A DNA stretch of 64,000 nt from NCBI GenBank assembly GCA_017936685.1, contig JAGBFA010000004.1, positions 1 to 64,000 of the forward strand, in the 5' to 3' direction. Source of the DNA: Alistipes sp. (lineage in GTDB: Bacteria; Bacteroidota; Bacteroidia; Bacteroidales; Rikenellaceae). The position numbers were made by a program, and so were the translations under genes. Each line of letters starts with the position of its first letter. Position 1 is the first letter of the stretch. Below the pieces are notes generated by a model. That model saw nothing but the letters and a program-made list of their open reading frames with translations. It ran no database searches and had not been told where the DNA came from. Of the stretch, positions 35,456-44,505 are shown in pieces.

Positions 35456-37354
35456 ATGAACAGATGTCTCAGAAAGACGGCGTTGCTCGCCGCAGGCGTG
35501 GCGATGCTGACGGCGGCGCAGGCGCAAGAGAGGGATTCGCTCGACACGGGGGCGGCATACCGCATAGACGAGGTGGTGGTGACGGGCACGCGCAGTGGGA
35601 CCGATGCTCGGCTGCTGCCCATGACCGTATCGGTAGTAGGCCGAAAAAGGATAGAGGAGAACCACTCGCCCTCACTGCTGCCCACGCTTTCGCAGCAGGT
35701 GCCGGGGCTGTTCGTCACCTCGCGCGGCGTGATGGGCTACGGCGTGTCGACCGGTTCGTCGGGCGCAATGACCATGCGCGGCATAGGCAACGGCTCGCAG
35801 GGTACGCCCACCACGGGAGTGCTCGTGCTCATCGACGGCCACCCGCAATACATGGGACTGATGGGGCACCCCATAGCCGATGCCTGCCAGTCGATGCTGG
35901 CCGAGAGGGTGGAGGTGGTGCGCGGACCGGCATCGGTGATATACGGCTCCAATGCCATGGGCGGAGTGATAAACATCGTCACGCGAAAAATGAAGAGCGA
36001 CGGCGTGGCCACCGACATAGACCTTTCCTACGGCTCCTACAACACACTGCACGCCGAGGCCTCGAACCGCATTCGCAAAGGGCGTTTCATGAGCGCGGCC
36101 ACGGCATCGTACAGCCGCTCGGACGGCAACCGCAAGGATATGAACTTCGACCAGTACGGCGGCATGATAAAGTTGGAATACGAACTCTCGAAGGCGTGGA
36201 AGATCGGCGGCGAGGGTGGCATCACCCATTTCGACGCCTCGAATCCGGGCACCGTCTCTGCGACGCTGATAGACAACGACTCGCGCATCACGCGCGGCGC
36301 GACATGGATCGCACTGCAAAACGACTACGGATCGTGCTCGGGAGCCCTCAATCTGTTTTACAACTGGGGGCGGCACAAGATCGACGACGGATATTCGCCC
36401 GGGGCCGAGCCGCTCGACTATCGGTTCAACTCGCGCGACGAGATGTTAGGCGTATCCCTCTACGAGAGCTTTACACTGTTTCGCGGCAACCGCACCACGC
36501 TGGGCATCGACTACCGGCACTTCGGCGGCAAGGCCTGGAACCGCTATTCGGACGGGCGCGAGCAGACCACGGCCGACAAGTCGGTCTGCGAAGCGGCCGC
36601 ATACATAGACATAAGGCAGAGCCTCGGGCGCAGGCTCACGCTCAATGCCGGCATTCGCGCCGACCGTCACTCGCAGGCCGGTACGGAGTGGGTGCCGCAG
36701 GCCGGCATATCGCTGCATCTGTGGCGCAATGCCGAGCTGAAAGCCGTGATATCGAAGGGATTTCGTTTCCCGACCATACGCGAGATGTATATGTTCCCGC
36801 CGCAGAACCCCGATCTAAAACCCGAAAAGATCGTCAACTACGAGCTGTCGCTCTCGGAGGATCTTGCGGGCGGCAGAGTACGCTACGGCATCAACGTCTT
36901 CTATATCGACGGCCGCGACATGATAAAGCGCGTCATAGTCGACAGCCGCCCCTTGAACGTCAATATCGACAAGGTGGAGAACTGCGGCGCGGAGGCGCAG
37001 ATAGGAGTGGCCATCGACAAGGTGTGGAGCATCGAGGCCAATTACAGCTATCTGCACATGAAATATCCGGTCATAGCCGCACCCGAGCACAAGCTATATG
37101 CCCGCGTCGACTTCCGCAAAGGACGTTGGAGAGTATCGTCGGGCGTGCAGTATGTCAAGGAGTTATACACCTCGATCGACCCCGTCGCCACCGACAGCTT
37201 CGTACTGCTCTCGGCCGATGTCTCGCTGCGCGTCTCACGCCGCGTGACGCTCAACCTCAGCGGCGAGAACCTACTTGCACAACGCTACGAAATCAATCTC
37301 GGTTATCCGATGCCGCGCGCGACGGTGTCGGGCGGTATTCACATAAATCTATGA
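35456..37354 (+). CDS. TonB-dependent outer-membrane receptor
   Basis: 632 residues from the ATG at 35456: signal peptide MNRCLRKTALLAAGVAMLTAAQAQ, then a TonB-box-like DEVVVTG and a plug domain (about 45-165) with LPMTVSVVGRKRIEE, TMRGIG, VLIDGHP and VEVVRGPASVIYGSNAMGGVINIVT. The 22-strand barrel ends ...PMPRATVSGGIHINL. It lacks the carboxypeptidase-like N-domain of SusC proteins, so it belongs to the simpler siderophore/cobalamin/metal receptor type. The next gene overlaps its stop by 4 bases, so their functions are probably linked. Energized by an ExbBD-TonB system such as that at 8.4-10.4 kb. Confidence 0.94.
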   Translation: MNRCLRKTALLAAGVAMLTAAQAQERDSLDTGAAYRIDEVVVTGTRSGTDARLLPMTVSVVGRKRIEENHSPSLLPTLSQQVPGLFVTSRGVMGYGVSTGSSGAMTMRGIGNGSQGTPTTGVLVLIDGHPQYMGLMGHPIADACQSMLAERVEVVRGPASVIYGSNAMGGVINIVTRKMKSDGVATDIDLSYGSYNTLHAEASNRIRKGRFMSAATASYSRSDGNRKDMNFDQYGGMIKLEYELSKAWKIGGEGGITHFDASNPGTVSATLIDNDSRITRGATWIALQNDYGSCSGALNLFYNWGRHKIDDGYSPGAEPLDYRFNSRDEMLGVSLYESFTLFRGNRTTLGIDYRHFGGKAWNRYSDGREQTTADKSVCEAAAYIDIRQSLGRRLTLNAGIRADRHSQAGTEWVPQAGISLHLWRNAELKAVISKGFRFPTIREMYMFPPQNPDLKPEKIVNYELSLSEDLAGGRVRYGINVFYIDGRDMIKRVIVDSRPLNVNIDKVENCGAEAQIGVAIDKVWSIEANYSYLHMKYPVIAAPEHKLYARVDFRKGRWRVSSGVQYVKELYTSIDPVATDSFVLLSADVSLRVSRRVTLNLSGENLLAQRYEINLGYPMPRATVSGGIHINL

Positions 37355-38817
37355 TGACGATGTTTTCACGCATGATTCGCTTCTCGATGGCGGCATGGCT
37401 GCTGACAGCGGTTGCCGCCACGGCATCGGCGCACTCGGGCAAGGCGCGCCTGCATGTCATAGTCGACACCGACGGCGCGGCCGACGACCTGCGCACGCTC
37501 TGCATGCTATTAGGCAACCGCGAGGTGGAGGTGCTCGGCATAGTATCGTCGCCCGGGGCGCAGACCACGCCGCGCACGGCACAATGCGCACGGGCACTGC
37601 TCGGCGAGTTGCACCACGACGGCATTCCGGTGGGCTGCGGACGCGAGAGCAAGGCCGCGGCACCGGCATGGCGCAAAACGTGCGAACAGACCTATTGGGG
37701 CGAGGCGACCAGCGAAGAGCCTGCCCCAGATGCCGTGCAGCTTATGGAGGCGATCATCGACGGCGAAGAGCAGAGAGTGACCATCGTCGCGCTGGGAGCA
37801 TTGACCAATGTGGCCAACATGGTGCGACGCTCGCCCCGAAGGGCGCAGCGCATAGAGCGCGTAGTGTGGTACGACGACATGCCGCACGGTGCGGGAGCCA
37901 ACTTCAAGGCCGATGCCGAGGCGGCGCAAGAGGTGTTGTCGTGCGGCATCGAAGTGGATATCGTCTCCGACGGCAGCGCACGCCGCATAGTCGTCGACGA
38001 AGGGCTGCTCTCAGAGATGTCCGAGATTCCTACGCCCTACGCCCGGCACATAGTCGCCTCGCACCGTCGGCCGCCGCTCGACAGGCTCGTCGGGCGCGGT
38101 CATCTGGTGGCATGGGACGATCTGACGGCGTTGTACATGATCTGCCCCGAGATATTCGTGCGCCACCCGGTCGACGACAACCTAACATACTGCACCCTCT
38201 CCGAAGATATATCGCCCGATTGCGCCCGCAGTATGCTGCTCAGCGTGCTGTGGGGACGACCCGATGCCGAGAACCGCGTATTCTACGCCTTCCCCTCGTG
38301 CGGGCAGACATACGCCGCCGACGTGCAGGCCATCATGCGCGAGGCGTTGGAGCGTCACGGCGCGAGCGAGTGGCGTGCGGCCGTGCTGACCAACGAGATG
38401 CACGGGCATCTGGGCATCTACGCCACGATCGGCGTAAAGATGGGCATGCGCGCCAGGGAGTGGTTCGGCATAGGCGTCGACGATGTGGAGGTGGTGTCGT
38501 ATGCCGGATCGATGCCGCCCGTGAGCTGCATGAACGACGGCTTGCAGGTCTCTACCGGAGCCTCGCTCGGCCACGGGCTGATACGTGTGGCCGAGTGCGC
38601 CGCACCGCGCCCCGAGGCCGATTTCAGCTTCAAGGGGCGGACGCTGCGGCTGCGGCTCAAAGAGGAGTATGCCCGCCGCATAGCGGAGGACTGCCGCCGC
38701 GGCGCAGAGCTTTGCGGAGGACTGAACGAAGAGTACTGGCAGTATGTCCGGGCACTGGCGCTAAGCTACTGGCGCGACCTCGACCGCCACGAGATATTCT
38801 CGATAGAGGAGTTATAA
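37351..38817 (+). CDS. exported nucleoside hydrolase-like / FmdE-like fusion protein
   Basis: 488 residues starting with ATGATG overlapping the receptor stop. Signal peptide (about 1-28, ending ATASAHS). Residues about 33-320 resemble inosine-uridine nucleoside hydrolases: VIVDTDGAADD is a variant of the Ca-binding DTDxGxDD block, and IVALGALTNVANM is typical. Residues about 345-470 resemble the FmdE family: EMHGHLGIYATIGVKMG (HGHxCPG with CP replaced by GI) and CMNDGLQVSTGASLGHG. FmdE domains bind metal and are linked to formylmethanofuran dehydrogenase operons, but such a pathway is not seen here. A periplasmic role tied to the receptor's ligand is inferred. Confidence 0.8.
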   Translation: MMTMFSRMIRFSMAAWLLTAVAATASAHSGKARLHVIVDTDGAADDLRTLCMLLGNREVEVLGIVSSPGAQTTPRTAQCARALLGELHHDGIPVGCGRESKAAAPAWRKTCEQTYWGEATSEEPAPDAVQLMEAIIDGEEQRVTIVALGALTNVANMVRRSPRRAQRIERVVWYDDMPHGAGANFKADAEAAQEVLSCGIEVDIVSDGSARRIVVDEGLLSEMSEIPTPYARHIVASHRRPPLDRLVGRGHLVAWDDLTALYMICPEIFVRHPVDDNLTYCTLSEDISPDCARSMLLSVLWGRPDAENRVFYAFPSCGQTYAADVQAIMREALERHGASEWRAAVLTNEMHGHLGIYATIGVKMGMRAREWFGIGVDDVEVVSYAGSMPPVSCMNDGLQVSTGASLGHGLIRVAECAAPRPEADFSFKGRTLRLRLKEEYARRIAEDCRRGAELCGGLNEEYWQYVRALALSYWRDLDRHEIFSIEEL

Positions 38818-38821
38818 AGGA

Positions 38822-38850
38822 GGCGGTTCGGACACTCCGCCCGAACCGCC
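38822..38850. terminator. hairpin after the fusion gene
   Basis: GGCGGTTCGG (38822-38831) pairs with CCGAACCGCC (38841-38850), loop of 9. Lies between convergent stops; no clear T-run. Confidence 0.55.
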
Positions 38851-38887
38851 CCGACTCTATAAAACAGCCCTCCGACTTGCAGGCCGT

Positions 38888-41119
38888 CTATTTAAGCGAA
38901 AACTTCGCGCGGCCGCGTATGTCGGCCGACGATGCACCCACCAGAACCTCGAACTCACCCTTCTCGGCCACCCACTCGCCGCGGCGGTCGTCGTAGTAGC
39001 TCAGAGCCGAACTATCGACGGTAAATGTCACCGTGGCGCGCTCACCGGGCTGCAAAGCCACCTTCTCGAAGCCTTTAAGCTCCTTTTGCGGACGCGGCAG
39101 CGACGAACTGGGATCGGCTATGTAGAGCTGCACCACCTCCGAGGCGGCACGGCTGCCCGTGTTGGTCACGTCGACCGAGACGGTCAGCGTCTCGCCCTCT
39201 TTGATGCGGCGACGGTCGATGCGCACGTCGGAGTAGTCGAATGTCGTGTAACTCAGACCGTGGCCGAAGGGGAAGAGCACCGGCACACCGGCACGCTCGT
39301 AGCCGCGATAACCGACGAATATGCTCTCCGCATAGTAGGTCTTGCCGTCGTGCGGGAAGGCTTCGCCGCCGGCATGTGCCGGACAATCCTCCAACCGCAC
39401 GGGGAAGGTGAAGGGCAGCTTGCCGCTGGGTGTGACATCGCCGAAGAGCACGTCGGCCAGGGCGTTGCCCGCCTCCGAACCCAGATACCACGCCTCGACG
39501 ACAGCAGGCACGCTGTCGATCCACGGCATGGCCACGGCATTGCCGCTGACCAGCACCACAGCCAGACGGTCGCTGACCTCGGCCAAAGCCTCGATCACGC
39601 GGTTCTGCGCGTAGGGAAGATCCAGCGACAGACGGTCGGCACCCTCCGAGTCCTGGTGGTCGCTCTTGTTGAGTCCGCCCACGAAGATCACGGCATCGGC
39701 CGAGCGTGCCGCCTCGACGGCCTCGGCTATAAGCTCCTGCTCGCTGCGCTGATCCGACAGATCCTGTCCGGTCTCCACACCGTTGTAGCTGCCCGTCACA
39801 TCGCCCACATATCCGCGGGCATAGACCACCTCAACGCCGGCACGCGCCGCACGCGCCTCGATACCCTCCAACGGCGAGCACTCGTGGCGAACCTTCAACG
39901 ACGACGATCCGCCGCCGACGGTCATCATCTTCACCGCATTCTCGCCTATGACGGCCACGCGGCGACACTTGCTCTGGTCCAACGGCAGCACACCGCCCTC
40001 GTTGCGCAGCAGCACGATACCCTCGCCGCCGATGCGGCGCGCAGCGGCCGTATGCTCCTGTGAGCACAACGATCCGAAGGGCTTGTCCATATTCATAGAG
40101 GTGCGGAACATCAGTCGCAGCACACGGCGCACCTTGTCGTCGAGATCGCGCTCCGACAGCTCGCCGCTGAGAATCGCCTGCCTGTACGGCTCGGCCAGGA
40201 AATAGCGGTCGTAGGCGTCGCCGGCACCCTCGGTAAGGCCGTCGGTCCATGTGCCGTACTCTATGTCCAGACCGTTCTGGGCCGCCTCGCGCGTGGAGTG
40301 CGTGCCGCCCCAGTCGGAGATCACGGCTCCGTCGAAGGCCCACTCGCCTTTGAGAATGTCGTTGATAAGACGCTTGTTATGGCAGCCGTGTTGACCGCGA
40401 TAGAGGTTGTACGAACCCATCACGCTCCACGCTCCGCCACGCTCGACGGCCGCGCGGAACGCCGGCAGATATATCTCGTAGAGGGCGCGGTCGTCGAGAT
40501 CGACATCGATCGTATGACGGTGGGTCTCCTCGTTGTTCAGAGCATAGTGCTTGACGCATGCCGCCACGCCCTGCTGCTGCACGCCGCGAATATAAGGCAC
40601 AGCCATCTCGCCCGCCAGATAGGGATCCTCGCCCATATACTCGAAGTTGCGGCCTGCCAGCGGCGTGCGATAGATGTTGACACCGGGGCCCAGCAGCACG
40701 TCCTTGCGGCGATAGCGCGCCTCCTCGCCTATCGAGCGGCCGTAGAGGGCGGCCATGTCGCGGTTCCATGTGGCGGCCAAAGCGGTCAAGGCCGGAAACG
40801 CCGTACACGAATCGTTGGTCCAGCCGGCCTGCTCCCACTCGTCCCACAGCACCTCGGGGCGTATGCCGTGAGGGCCGTCGGTGCACCACAGCTCGGGAAT
40901 GCCCAGACGCGGCACGCCGGGCGACGAGAATTTCGACTGGGCATGAACCACGGCTATCTTCTCGTCGAGGGTCATGCGCGAGAGTGCGTCTTCCACCCGC
41001 TCCTCGATCGGAGCGTTGCGGTCGAGATAGACAGGCGGCGGTGTCTGCTGCGCCGCAGCACAGATGCCCGACAGCGTCAGAGCAAGCATCGAAGCGGCAT
41101 TCAATAATCTGGTAATCAT
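38888..41119 (-). CDS. glycoside hydrolase family 3 (beta-glucosidase-like)
   Basis: Exported 743-residue enzyme from the ATG at 41119 (MITRLLNAASMLALTLSGICAAAQQ, signal peptide). Upstream in-frame sequence overlaps nth and is ignored. Domain order: GH3 N-domain with the catalytic nucleophile Asp in GAVISDWGGTHS, substrate residues in VKHYALNNEETHRH, GH3 C-domain (about 360-570), and a fibronectin-III-like domain (about 640-735). Likely acts on beta-linked glucosides or xylosides in the periplasm; specificity unknown. It lies 29 bases after nth and probably shares its mRNA, an unusual partner for repair genes. Confidence 0.93.
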   Translation of the reverse strand: MITRLLNAASMLALTLSGICAAAQQTPPPVYLDRNAPIEERVEDALSRMTLDEKIAVVHAQSKFSSPGVPRLGIPELWCTDGPHGIRPEVLWDEWEQAGWTNDSCTAFPALTALAATWNRDMAALYGRSIGEEARYRRKDVLLGPGVNIYRTPLAGRNFEYMGEDPYLAGEMAVPYIRGVQQQGVAACVKHYALNNEETHRHTIDVDLDDRALYEIYLPAFRAAVERGGAWSVMGSYNLYRGQHGCHNKRLINDILKGEWAFDGAVISDWGGTHSTREAAQNGLDIEYGTWTDGLTEGAGDAYDRYFLAEPYRQAILSGELSERDLDDKVRRVLRLMFRTSMNMDKPFGSLCSQEHTAAARRIGGEGIVLLRNEGGVLPLDQSKCRRVAVIGENAVKMMTVGGGSSSLKVRHECSPLEGIEARAARAGVEVVYARGYVGDVTGSYNGVETGQDLSDQRSEQELIAEAVEAARSADAVIFVGGLNKSDHQDSEGADRLSLDLPYAQNRVIEALAEVSDRLAVVLVSGNAVAMPWIDSVPAVVEAWYLGSEAGNALADVLFGDVTPSGKLPFTFPVRLEDCPAHAGGEAFPHDGKTYYAESIFVGYRGYERAGVPVLFPFGHGLSYTTFDYSDVRIDRRRIKEGETLTVSVDVTNTGSRAASEVVQLYIADPSSSLPRPQKELKGFEKVALQPGERATVTFTVDSSALSYYDDRRGEWVAEKGEFEVLVGASSADIRGRAKFSLK

Positions 41120-41148
41120 AGGTCGGATATGTTTATTTGTTAGTAAAA

Positions 41149-41805
41149 TCATCGGTTGTCGGCACTCTTGGCCGTTTTGGAGTAGTGGAGACATACGCCG
41201 CTTATGCCGCACTCGCCGCACTTGGGCGCGCGCGCCGTGCAGACGTAGCGGCCGTGCAGTATCAGCCAGTGGTGTGCCGTGGGCAGCAGATGTTTCGCAA
41301 AACCCTTTTCCAGTTGCAACTCGGTCTGCAACGGGGTCTTGGCATTGCGGCTCAGGCCTATGCGCGCCGCCACGCGGAAGACATGCGTATCGACGGGCAT
41401 CACCTCCTTCTGCCAGATGACCGCCCCCACCACGTTGGCCGTCTTGCGCCCCACGCCGGGCAGGCTCTGCAACTGTTGCAGATCGCTCGGCACAACGCCG
41501 CCGAACTCCGACACGAGCTTGCGCGCCATGCCGGCCAGATTCCTGGCCTTGTTGTTGGGATAGGATATGCTCTTGATATAGGGGTATATCTCTTCGGCCG
41601 TGGCGGCAGCCATGGCCTCGGCCGTCGGAAAGGCCTCGAACAGTGCGGGCGTGGTCATGTTGACGCGGCGGTCGGTGCACTGCGCCGACAGAATGACGGC
41701 CACCAGCAACTGGAACGGATCTTCATAGTGCAGCTCGCTCTCGGCCACGGGCATGGACTCGGAGAAGTAGGCCACCACGGCATCGTATCGCTGTTTGGTT
41801 GTCAT
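41149..41805 (-). CDS. nth: endonuclease III (DNA glycosylase/AP lyase)
   Basis: Removes oxidised pyrimidines in base-excision repair. 218 residues. Helix-hairpin-helix LPGVGRKTANVV with the catalytic Lys; catalytic Asp in VDTHVFRVAARIGL; 4Fe-4S cluster Cys residues C-x6-C-x2-C-x5-C in CTARAPKCGECGISGVC. Normal length. Located 6 bases after the uvrD/pcrA stop, so co-transcribed with it. Confidence 0.96.
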   Translation of the reverse strand: MTTKQRYDAVVAYFSESMPVAESELHYEDPFQLLVAVILSAQCTDRRVNMTTPALFEAFPTAEAMAAATAEEIYPYIKSISYPNNKARNLAGMARKLVSEFGGVVPSDLQQLQSLPGVGRKTANVVGAVIWQKEVMPVDTHVFRVAARIGLSRNAKTPLQTELQLEKGFAKHLLPTAHHWLILHGRYVCTARAPKCGECGISGVCLHYSKTAKSADNR

Positions 41806-41811
41806 GATGCT

Positions 41812-44268
41812 CTATATTTTAGCAAGTTTGGCAAATTTGGCCAGCAGCGTCTTCTCGCCCCACTCGTCGAACCGCACCACGAGTTTGTGGTCGGTCGTGA
41901 GCTGCTCGATGCGTACTATTTCGCCGCCGCCGAACTTGGGGTGGCTGACACGCTCGCCCACGGCGTATGCGCACTCGCCCGCCGGTGTCTGGCTCACGCC
42001 GCCGCCCTGCGACGGACGCACACCCACGCTGCGCATGCCCGACTGCGACGGGTCGATGCCGCGCACAGGAGCCACCACATCGGGAGAGGGTCGCTGCGGG
42101 GCGCGCTCCGTGCCTCCGGCCGCGGCACTCTCCGCACGGCGACGGGCGAATCTTATGTCGGAGCGGCGGCGGAACTCGTCGATGGCACCTCCACGCGACT
42201 GCTCCTGCGGCTTGCCGCCGCGGCGCATGTCGTCCCAGCGACGCTCGGGACGCAGCTCCTCGTCGCCCACCTGAGAGTCGACATACTTCGGATCGATCTC
42301 CGACAGGAAGCGGCTCGGGCGCGAGAACTCCATCTGTCCCCAGCGGAAACGCATCTCGGCATAGGACAACATCGCCTCGCACTTGGCACGGGTCAAGGCC
42401 ACATAGAACAGTCGACGCTCCTCCTCCAATCCATCGACCGACTCGGCGGCCATCTGCGACGGGAAGAGGTTGTCCTCCATGCCCACTATATATACATATT
42501 TGTACTCCAAACCCTTGGCCGAATGGACTGTCATCAGCGTCACCTTACTGTCGGACTCCTCCTCCGACTTGTCCTGATCGGTCAGCAGCATCACGCTCTG
42601 CAACCACTCGTCGACGGTGGCCGCCTCGCTCTCATCGCGCTCGCCGCCGCGTATCTCCGTCTCGCGCTGCTCCGTAAAGGCCTGCATCGTGTTGAGCAGC
42701 TCCTCGATGTTGTCGACGGCCGAAGCCGACTCGGGCGTGTTCTCCGCGCGAAGCAGAGTGAGTATGCCCGAACGCGAGACCACCTCCATACCGAAGTCGT
42801 ATAGCCCCTTCTCGTTGCGCACCAGCGACAGCGAGCGGATCAGGGTCACGAACTCACCCACCTTGCGCACGATGGTGCGCTCGACGGCATCGGCCGCAGG
42901 CTGTGCCGTCAGGCTGTCGACCGCCTCCCACATCGACACCCCGCGCGAGGCGGCTATCTGCGCTATGCGCCCCACGGTCGTGTCGCCTATGCCTCGCGCC
43001 GGATAGTTGACGATGCGCTTGAAGGCCTCGTCGTCGTGGGGGTTGACCACCAAACGTATGTAACCCAGCACGTCGCGTATCTCCTTGTGGTCGAAGAACG
43101 AATTGCCCTTGTAGATGCGGTAGGGCACGCCCTTGCGGCGCAACGCCTCCTCGATGCTCTGCGACTGGGCGTTGGTGCGGTAGAGCACCGCCACGTCGCT
43201 CCACTCGTCGCCCGTAGAGCGTATCTTGTCGCGTATGGCCGAAACGATCATCTCGGCCTCCTCGCGGTCGGTGTATGCCTTGACCAGACGTATCTTCTCG
43301 CCCGCATCGCCCTCGGAAAAACACTTTTTCTCCATGCGGCGCGAATTGTGGACGATGAGCGAGTTGGCCGCCTCGACTATGGTGCGGGTCGAACGGTAGT
43401 TCTGTTCGAGCTTGTAGATGGCCGCATCGGGATAGTCGCGCTGGAACGAGAGTATGTTCTCGATCTTGGCTCCGCGGAACGAATAGATGCTCTGGGCATC
43501 GTCGCCCACTACGCAGACGTTGCCGTGCAGCTGCGCCAGACGACGTATGATGGCGTACTGCGCGAAGTTGGTATCCTGGTACTCGTCCACGAGGATATAT
43601 TCGAACAGCTGCTGATAACGCTCCAATACGTCGGGACAATCTCTCAATAGTATGTTGGTCTGCAACAGCAGGTCGTCGAAGTCCATGGCACCGTTGCGCT
43701 TGGCACGCATAGCATAGGTATTGTAGATGTTGCCTAATTCGGGCTGCTGACGCTGACGGTCCTCGGTGGCATATATCGTATTGGCCAGATAGGCACCCGG
43801 GGTCACCAGACAGTTCTTGGCCATCGATATGCGCGAGGCCACGGCCGAGGGCTTGTAACGCTCTTCGGCAAGGTTCAGCTCCTTGACTATGGTCTTGATG
43901 AGATTCTTGACATCGTTGGGCTCGTATATGGTAAAGGTCTGCGGATAGCCTATGCGCTCGGCATTCTCGCGCAGTATGCGCGCGAAGACCGAGTGGAACG
44001 TACCCATGCGTATGAAACGGGCCTCGTAGCCCACCATCTGTTCGATACGCTGCCGCATCTCGGCCGCAGCCTTATTGGTAAACGTAAGAGCCAGAATCGA
44101 TTGCGGCTTCACGCCGCAGGCGAGCATGTAGGCTATGCGCGAGGTGAGCACGCGCGTCTTGCCCGAGCCTGCTCCGGCTATGATGAGCGACGGCCGGCGA
44201 TAGTTGATAACGGCCTCGCGTTGAGCATCGTTGAGTCCTTGAAGTATGTCCTGTTCTTTATCTTGCAC
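41812..44268 (-). CDS. ATP-dependent 3'-5' DNA helicase, UvrD/PcrA family
   Basis: Superfamily 1A helicase for repair and replication restart. The GTG at 44268 (MQDKEQDILQGLNDAQREAV) is chosen because it lies about 19 bases after a predicted transcript start and no in-frame ATG lies between there and the Q motif. 818 residues. Motifs: Q motif LNDAQREAV, Walker A IAGAGSGKT, TFTNKAAAEM, Walker B VDEYQDTN, III GDDAQSIYSFRGA, IV QNYRSTRTI, V TVHSAKGLEY, VI VALTRAK. The C-terminus has a PcrA-like domain with the GERVSHPKFGGGEI motif that binds RNA polymerase in PcrA/UvrD. First gene of the uvrD-nth-GH3 operon. Confidence 0.95.
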   Translation of the reverse strand: MQDKEQDILQGLNDAQREAVINYRRPSLIIAGAGSGKTRVLTSRIAYMLACGVKPQSILALTFTNKAAAEMRQRIEQMVGYEARFIRMGTFHSVFARILRENAERIGYPQTFTIYEPNDVKNLIKTIVKELNLAEERYKPSAVASRISMAKNCLVTPGAYLANTIYATEDRQRQQPELGNIYNTYAMRAKRNGAMDFDDLLLQTNILLRDCPDVLERYQQLFEYILVDEYQDTNFAQYAIIRRLAQLHGNVCVVGDDAQSIYSFRGAKIENILSFQRDYPDAAIYKLEQNYRSTRTIVEAANSLIVHNSRRMEKKCFSEGDAGEKIRLVKAYTDREEAEMIVSAIRDKIRSTGDEWSDVAVLYRTNAQSQSIEEALRRKGVPYRIYKGNSFFDHKEIRDVLGYIRLVVNPHDDEAFKRIVNYPARGIGDTTVGRIAQIAASRGVSMWEAVDSLTAQPAADAVERTIVRKVGEFVTLIRSLSLVRNEKGLYDFGMEVVSRSGILTLLRAENTPESASAVDNIEELLNTMQAFTEQRETEIRGGERDESEAATVDEWLQSVMLLTDQDKSEEESDSKVTLMTVHSAKGLEYKYVYIVGMEDNLFPSQMAAESVDGLEEERRLFYVALTRAKCEAMLSYAEMRFRWGQMEFSRPSRFLSEIDPKYVDSQVGDEELRPERRWDDMRRGGKPQEQSRGGAIDEFRRRSDIRFARRRAESAAAGGTERAPQRPSPDVVAPVRGIDPSQSGMRSVGVRPSQGGGVSQTPAGECAYAVGERVSHPKFGGGEIVRIEQLTTDHKLVVRFDEWGEKTLLAKFAKLAKI

Positions 44269-44293
44269 TGTATTACCCGATTGTTTCGAAACA

Positions 44294-44324
44294 CAAATGT
44301 AGACACGAATTGCGCTTTTCGAAA
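44294..44324 (-). promoter_or_regulatory. promoter of the uvrD/pcrA operon
   Basis: On the minus strand TTTC (44324-44321), a 19-base spacer and TACATTTG (44301-44294). Predicted start near 44287, which supports the GTG at 44268. Confidence 0.6.
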
Positions 44325-44356
44325 ATATTTTCCGCAAAATTTTACTAATTTTGCAA

Positions 44357-44364
44357 TAACTTTG
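44357..44364 (+). promoter_or_regulatory. -7 box for the moxR-Bat operon
   Basis: TAACTTTG, a full TAnnTTTG match, about 142 bases before the moxR ATG. The -33 element is poor. The GC-rich leader (44395-44465) has several short stems but no recognised riboswitch. Confidence 0.45.
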
Positions 44365-44505
44365 CTCATGCGAGCGTTTTAGATAGACGCACCGGAAAAG
44401 GGTGCCGCCGACGGTCGCCGCCCGTAACGGCTCCGCACTGCTGCGGCACGATCCGGGCGACGCCAAACATTAAAGCATAAAGACAAAACAAACATACACA
44501 GACAA

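Noticed and set aside
38888..41680. Longer GH3 frame with a 187-residue N-terminal extension
   Set aside because: The extension runs through nth on the same strand in another frame and would remove the signal peptide from the N-terminus.
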